Shown here in pieces: positions 59,871 through 64,000 of a stretch of 64,000 nt of DNA. The stretch lies in NCBI RefSeq assembly GCF_902168135.1, contig NZ_CABHOL010000015.1:62001-126000 (forward strand), given 5' to 3'. Position numbers and translations under genes: made by a program. The stretch is from an uncultured Fluviicola sp. Its GTDB lineage: Bacteria > Bacteroidota > Bacteroidia > Flavobacteriales_D > Crocinitomicaceae. The notes beneath the pieces were generated by a model. It was not told the DNA's origin, made no database searches, and saw only the letters and a list, made by a program, of their open reading frames with translations. Positions within the stretch are counted from its first letter, which is position 1; the number at the start of each line of letters is the position of its first letter.

Positions 59871-62310
59871 ATTTCGTACTAATGTACTTTTGAAAAGTAT
59901 TATTGGTAAGGATTTAATTACCGACGATAATATTGCTGTATTAGAGCTTCTTAAAAATTCTTTCGATGCAGGATCAAATAATGTGGAAATTATTTTCAGG
60001 AAAGTTGTCTCACCTCTTGATGATGAATCTTATAAAAAAGAAAATGATTCTGAAATTTTAATTCACGACTCGGGAAAAGGAATGTCCCAATATGATTTGG
60101 AGAATAAGTGGCTTAATATTGCATATTCTGAGAAAAAGGAAAAGCGAGAGGAATATGGGAGAATTTTAGCTGGAAATAAAGGCGTGGGTCGCTTTTCTTG
60201 TGATCGTTTAGGAAAACATTTGGCTATTTACACCAAAAAACGCGGAAATTCTATCATTAAATTAGTTATACATTGGGAGCAATTTGAAATTTCAGATGAT
60301 ATTAACCTAAACATTCAGGATGTAGAATTAGATTTAATCGAGGTTTCTCAAAAAACTTTTGTAGCAGAAACAGGATTTCCACCTATGAGAAGTGGAACCT
60401 TATTATGGATATCATCTTTGAGAGAGAGATGGGATCGTGGAAAAATTTTATCATTAAAACGACAAATTGAACGATTGATAAATCCTAATCAATCGTTCAA
60501 TGCATCTAAATTTGACATTATGCTTAAAGCAGATGAATTTTTAGATCTTGAGAAAGGCATATCTTATTCCGAAAGGGTTAATGGGCCTGTGAAAAATCGT
60601 ATTTTTGAAAAACTTGATTTTAAATCAACTAGTATCCAATCTAAAATAAACAGTAGTGGAAAGTACATCATCACTGTTTTACAAGATCGAGGAAATACGA
60701 TTTTTACTTTGGTAGAAAAAAACCCTTTTCATCATCTAAAGAATATAAGAATTCATTTATATTATCTAAATCCATATTCCAAAGCTTATTTTACAAAACA
60801 AACAGGGATGAGATCTTTTGAATTTGGATCAATATTCTTATTTATAAATGGTTTTAGAATTCCCCCATACGGTGATTATGGCGATGATTGGTTGGGGATG
60901 GAAAGTCGGAAAGGGCAAGGAAGAACAAGATATTTAGGAACCCGAGAAGTTATCGGTAGAATTGAAATCACTGATGAAGACGATGATTTCAAGATTATTT
61001 CCAATCGTTCGGGTGTTGTACATGATGAGATTTTCACGCAACTTACTAAAAGTAGTTCCCCTTTCGGATATTACTATAAAATATTCAGACGATTGGAGCG
61101 ATTCGTCGTTGAGGGTATAAAATGGGATAGCGTTGTTGAAAAGAACAGTTTTAAATTAGAAGATGAAGTTTTGAATGATCCAACATGGGATGAAAGCAGA
61201 GAACTTTATACTGAAGATTCACTAACACGAAATAAGCGAATCCTAAGGGTTGTCGAAAATATAATTGATTCAAAAAAAGACGATATTTTACGTTTGAAAA
61301 TAAACCAAAATTTTGTGGCTGAATTAATTGAAGTTCAGGCAAATAAAGCAAGGTTAGATCTTGAATTTATCATCGATGAATTGTCGAATAAAGAATTATC
61401 TCCCAAAGAACTTTCCACTTTTATACAACGTTTACAGATTACACAAAAAGAAGTAGATTCTTTCCCCGCTAATTCTAAATCTAAAGATCTTAATGAGGTT
61501 AATGATGACTTAAAAAATAAAATCGAAGAACTTGAGACATTGAACCAAATACTAGAAGAAAAAGAACGAGATCGACAAAGATTAGAAGCTGAACTTCAAA
61601 TAGAAAAAGAAAAAAACACTTATCTACTTGCATCCAAAAGAACATTAAGTGATGATGCTAAGGGTCTTATTCATAACGTTAAATTAACAAGTAAGCGATC
61701 AAAACAAAATGCTCAAAACCTTTATGACTCAATTATTGAAGATCGTCTTAAAAAAAATATTGCTTTAAAATGGGCAAGTGAAATAATTTATAACTCTGAT
61801 AAAGCTTTAAAAATCTCAAATCTAATAACTAGAGCGAATTTTAAAGCAAATTCGGACTACCAAGATGTTAATATCATAAAATTCATAGTACAGTATTTTG
61901 AATTATATAACTCAATGTATGAAGAAAATGAATTGATTTTTACAATTGAATCAATTGATGATGAGTTTACTAAAAGAATAAGTATTTTGGACTTATCTCT
62001 TATTCTGGATGACCTCATCTCCAATTCTGTAAAAGCGGGAGCTACAATAGTAAACATAATGATATCAAAAATCGATTCATCTTTAAGAATACTATTCTCA
62101 GACAATGGTTGTGGATTAGCCTCTAAGTTTCAAGATAATGAAGAGCTTATCTTTGATTTAGGCGTTACAACGACTGATGGATCGGGTATTGGACTGAATC
62201 ATGTTAGAAAAACACTAGCAAAGATGCAAGGGACTATAAATTATTCCGGAAATCACCCTCAATTAAAGGGTGCTTCTTTTGAAATATTAATTAGCAAATC
62301 TTACACATAA
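59857..62310 (+). CDS. Dual-GHKL ATPase (MORC/MutL-like head, histidine-kinase-like tail)
   Basis: An 817-residue soluble protein. Residues 1-~210 hold a first GHKL ATPase of the MutL/Hsp90/MORC type: N-box E30-LLKNSFDAG with N34, DSGKGM (71-76), and GNKGVGRFS (106-114). The middle (~250-430) contains a FRIPPYGDYGDDWLGMESRK-like segment (333-352) seen in GHKL proteins linked to restriction systems. A coiled coil (~545-592) leads to a helical region with H606 in AKGLIHNVKL. Residues ~700-817 form a second, kinase-type GHKL domain: N-box LILDDLISNS (N723), FSDNGCGL (748-755), TDGSGIGL (773-780). It is coupled to the next gene by a TAATG overlap. Two ATPase modules in one chain is unusual. Confidence 0.85.
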   Translation: MSKVKFRTNVLLKSIIGKDLITDDNIAVLELLKNSFDAGSNNVEIIFRKVVSPLDDESYKKENDSEILIHDSGKGMSQYDLENKWLNIAYSEKKEKREEYGRILAGNKGVGRFSCDRLGKHLAIYTKKRGNSIIKLVIHWEQFEISDDINLNIQDVELDLIEVSQKTFVAETGFPPMRSGTLLWISSLRERWDRGKILSLKRQIERLINPNQSFNASKFDIMLKADEFLDLEKGISYSERVNGPVKNRIFEKLDFKSTSIQSKINSSGKYIITVLQDRGNTIFTLVEKNPFHHLKNIRIHLYYLNPYSKAYFTKQTGMRSFEFGSIFLFINGFRIPPYGDYGDDWLGMESRKGQGRTRYLGTREVIGRIEITDEDDDFKIISNRSGVVHDEIFTQLTKSSSPFGYYYKIFRRLERFVVEGIKWDSVVEKNSFKLEDEVLNDPTWDESRELYTEDSLTRNKRILRVVENIIDSKKDDILRLKINQNFVAELIEVQANKARLDLEFIIDELSNKELSPKELSTFIQRLQITQKEVDSFPANSKSKDLNEVNDDLKNKIEELETLNQILEEKERDRQRLEAELQIEKEKNTYLLASKRTLSDDAKGLIHNVKLTSKRSKQNAQNLYDSIIEDRLKKNIALKWASEIIYNSDKALKISNLITRANFKANSDYQDVNIIKFIVQYFELYNSMYEENELIFTIESIDDEFTKRISILDLSLILDDLISNSVKAGATIVNIMISKIDSSLRILFSDNGCGLASKFQDNEELIFDLGVTTTDGSGIGLNHVRKTLAKMQGTINYSGNHPQLKGASFEILISKSYT

Positions 62311-63017
62311 TGAAAACCCTACTAATCATTGACAACGACGATCAGACTGAAGCTATAGATAAAATTAATAGCATTGCCCAAAGATTTAATCTTGGAATTA
62401 ATTGTATTCAATTTAATGTCGGTTTACCTGATGGCAATGATGTGGTCAACGAACAGGGTCGAATAGACTTAAATTTAGTAATGGAAAAATTTGAGAGAGA
62501 ATACTCTTCAAGAAGATTCCACATGATTGCGTTTGATTTTAAGCTTAATGAACCCGAGGAAGAAAAAAATTTTGTAGATGGTGTTTCGTTGATTAAAAGG
62601 TTTAACTCTCTTCACCGATTAAAGAATTCTAAGAAAATTCTATATTCATCTGAATTAAATGAAATCGTTGAGACATACTTAAATGATTATCGGGATACAT
62701 CAGATTTCGAATCGGCTTGGGGCAAGTTCAAGACTCTTATTAATCTTGAAATTGTTGATTTTTGTAAAAGAGAAGATTATGAAGAAAAGGTAGTTGAGCA
62801 CATTAAGAAAGTTCATGATCAAGGAGATGATTTCTTAATTGAAGAACTTAAAGGAAACGGTGATCTTAAATTAAATGCTGCGGTTGACGTATACGAAGGA
62901 TTAACACTAAATCAGATAGCAAAAAAAATAGAAGAAGATGATAACCTTTCTGAATCGTTCAAAAAGAAAATATTAGCGCTTACCATTGCACATCTCTCTC
63001 ATCTGGACAACGAATGA
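62310..63017 (+). CDS. Receiver-like (pseudo-response-regulator) protein
   Basis: A 235-residue protein. Residues 1-~118 look like a diverged receiver domain: MKTLLIIDNDD (acidic D8, D10, D11), a candidate phospho-acceptor D76 at the end of a strand (FHMIAFDFKLN), and SKKILYSSELNE with S113/S114 in place of the conserved Thr/Ser. I see no convincing equivalent of the conserved Lys. There is an insertion before D76 (about residues 36-65). The C-terminal ~115 residues are helical (YEEKVVEHIKKVHDQGDDFL, LNQIAKKIEEDDNLSESFKK) with no DNA-binding motif. It begins in the stop of the GHKL gene and overlaps the protease gene by four bases (ATGA), so it probably partners both. Confidence 0.7.
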   Translation: MKTLLIIDNDDQTEAIDKINSIAQRFNLGINCIQFNVGLPDGNDVVNEQGRIDLNLVMEKFEREYSSRRFHMIAFDFKLNEPEEEKNFVDGVSLIKRFNSLHRLKNSKKILYSSELNEIVETYLNDYRDTSDFESAWGKFKTLINLEIVDFCKREDYEEKVVEHIKKVHDQGDDFLIEELKGNGDLKLNAAVDVYEGLTLNQIAKKIEEDDNLSESFKKKILALTIAHLSHLDNE

Positions 63018-63679
63018 AATTATATATTATTTTTCCTAAGGATTCAACCACCGATTTTCTGGAAGAGATTGTAAATTATCTGGAAGATAATCTAATAACC
63101 TCCTCAATAAAGGTTTTTAGATTAAAATCCGAGGCAGATCATAGACTTATTTTGGATAATGGTCAAGCGTTGTTTTCTGAAGATTCAACTGTATTATTTA
63201 TGGGTCATGGTATGAGCTCGGCAATAAGTGGCGCATTAACTATTGATTATAATCATGGCGTTTTAATTCAAGAAACTGAACTAAGTTTATTCCAAAAGCG
63301 TAGACTCATATTATTAAGCTGTAGATCTAACGAATTCATCTTGAAATATTCTTGGGGAGCAAAGCTAAAAGGAAGTATTGGTTTTCCAAATCTTGTTACA
63401 GATGATTATGATAGATACGGTACAGAAGATCGTTGGATAAATGAAGTCACTGAACGAGATATTGAAAATTACAGAAACGACATCGTTGATGTATTAAAGT
63501 ATTCATTAGAAGACTACCTAGAGCAGAAACTTTCTTTTTTTCAGCTCTATAAAAGGATCAAACTTAGAGCTCAGAGAAAACTTATTTCATATTGTAAAAC
63601 ACTACCAAATTCAAATAGAACAGCATATTGGCATATGTTAAATGATTTAAGTCATGGAGTTGTCATTACTGGTAATTGA
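63014..63679 (+). CDS. CHAT/caspase-like cysteine protease, candidate effector
   Basis: A 221-residue protein with the strand-loop pattern of CHAT/caspase-fold proteases. STVLFMGHGMSS carries candidate catalytic H65 at the end of a strand. Thirty-eight residues later RRLILLSCRSNEF carries C103 after the next core strand. The remainder (SWGAKLKGSIGFPNLVTDDY; WINEVTERDIENYRNDIVDV; FFQLYKRIKLRAQRKLISY) is helical and may be a docking or regulatory part. Such proteases serve as abortive-infection effectors in several bacterial systems. It is the last gene of the operon, starting four bases inside the receiver-like gene. Its 3' end overlaps the convergent glycosylase gene by 28 bases. Confidence 0.7.
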   Translation: MKLYIIFPKDSTTDFLEEIVNYLEDNLITSSIKVFRLKSEADHRLILDNGQALFSEDSTVLFMGHGMSSAISGALTIDYNHGVLIQETELSLFQKRRLILLSCRSNEFILKYSWGAKLKGSIGFPNLVTDDYDRYGTEDRWINEVTERDIENYRNDIVDVLKYSLEDYLEQKLSFFQLYKRIKLRAQRKLISYCKTLPNSNRTAYWHMLNDLSHGVVITGN

Positions 63680-64000
63680 CTAAAAAATAAGCATTGTTTT
63701 TTTAGTAAGCAGATCTCGCACAACGGTTTCCTAGCCTTACAAATCAAAGCTGCAAAATCCAATATTCCCCAATTAATTTCTTTCGAAAATTCAGTATCAG
63801 CAATTTTATACGCCAAATCTTGTAGATAGGGATCATAACGTATATCAGCCATTTTTCGTTCACCAAAATAACGTTCTAACACGCGCGCCATATTTACATC
63901 CAAAAGCGGGCTTCGCTTTTCAAAGATCAATAACTCGATAGCATTCGCAATGTATTGTCCCAAGAAAGGTATTTCATCTAATGAAGACCGATCTTTTGGG
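63652..64000 (-). CDS. HhH-GPD DNA glycosylase, Mig-like T:G mismatch type (5' truncated by window)
   Basis: The frame is open to the right edge, so the N-terminal half is outside; the TTG at 63963 is not a start. The visible ~115 residues give LDEIPFLGQYIANAIELL (helix-hairpin-helix), LLDVNMARVLERYFG (catalytic Asp), INWGILDFAALIC and the iron-sulfur cluster CX6CX2CX5C. From memory, this aligns closely with the Methanothermobacter Mig.MthI thymine glycosylase (DFNLGLMDFSAIIC ... RVINRYFGG), which sits beside a C5 methyltransferase and repairs T:G mismatches from deaminated 5-methylcytosine. MutY or endonuclease III are the alternatives. Its position next to the methyltransferase operon supports the Mig assignment. 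Confidence 0.85.
   Translation of the reverse strand, partial: PKDRSSLDEIPFLGQYIANAIELLIFEKRSPLLDVNMARVLERYFGERKMADIRYDPYLQDLAYKIADTEFSKEINWGILDFAALICKARKPLCEICLLKKQCLFFSQLPVMTTP

Noticed and set aside
60001-62310. Frameshifted or fused pair of genes at the GHKL locus
   Set aside because: The frame is continuous for 817 codons with a plausible linker and coiled coil between the two GHKL modules, so a genuine two-domain protein is the simpler reading.
1-64000. tRNA, rRNA, transposase or integrase genes
   Set aside because: None was recognised by eye on either strand; a short tRNA could still be missed without a covariance search.

Overview
The window looks like a chromosomal segment of a free-living Bacteroidota bacterium, most likely in the order Flavobacteriales and possibly a Fluviicola/Crocinitomicaceae-type organism (an inference from protein style, not a search). 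The signs are many secreted proteins with type IX secretion (T9SS) C-terminal sorting domains, SprB-type repeats, Bacteroidota-type promoters (-7 box TAnnTTTG), almost no Shine-Dalgarno sites, a HU-CCDC81/SPOR protein, a HemJ-type oxidase and kynurenine-pathway enzymes. I see no tRNA, rRNA, transposase, integrase or CRISPR array.

Region 1 (1-14000) is housekeeping and metabolism: the end of a T9SS protein, yqaA, dxr, small secreted or cytosolic hypotheticals, a SUFU-domain protein, then a leftward cluster (kynureninase, kynurenine 3-monooxygenase, an outer-membrane protein, an ArsC/Spx-like protein), hemL, a TPR protein and metF. Region 2 (14000-22000) holds an AraC regulator and a VOC protein bounded by two similar terminator/small-RNA-like units, a membrane protein, a haem/copper monooxygenase-like secreted protein, and a leftward response regulator, dCMP deaminase and S41 protease group. 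Region 3 (22000-38600) has a lysyl-endopeptidase-like protease, two glycosyltransferases, ftsE, a large TPR protein coupled to a beta-barrel protein, an HxlR/DoxX pair, a MacB-like efflux operon and a SPOR-domain protein. Region 4 (38600-57500) has two duplicated SprB-repeat adhesins, a Wzx-type flippase, enoyl-CoA hydratase, hemJ, a cyclase with an M48 protease, uvrC, a TonB-dependent receptor, dprA, a C1 peptidase, an orphan BlaI regulator and an M43 metalloprotease.

Region 5 (about 57500-64000) is different. It is visibly AT-richer (hand count of single lines: 15/60 G+C at 60001-60060 against 25/60 at 47941-48000) and looks like an acquired defence locus. It starts with an Mrr-like PD-(D/E)XK protein carrying zinc ribbons. 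Then comes a tightly overlapping four-gene operon: C5 DNA cytosine methyltransferase, an 817-residue protein with two separate GHKL ATPase modules, a degenerate receiver-like protein, and a CHAT/caspase-like protease. Convergent with the operon, at the right edge, is a HhH-GPD DNA glycosylase closely resembling the Mig T:G-mismatch glycosylase that accompanies some C5 methyltransferases. My reading is a restriction-modification or phage-sensing system in which a GHKL/receiver pair may relay a signal to a suicide protease, while the glycosylase repairs deaminated 5-methylcytosine. An operator-like repeated TTACGTA motif overlaps the methyltransferase promoter. This is the strongest candidate for an undescribed system here.

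Two window-wide patterns also stand out. At about nine genes the TAnnTTTG promoter element ends only 4-5 bases before the start codon, which predicts leaderless mRNAs. An 8-base tandem repeat (GAACATTT)n with a shared flank recurs at three intergenic sites in 3, 4 and 10 copies.
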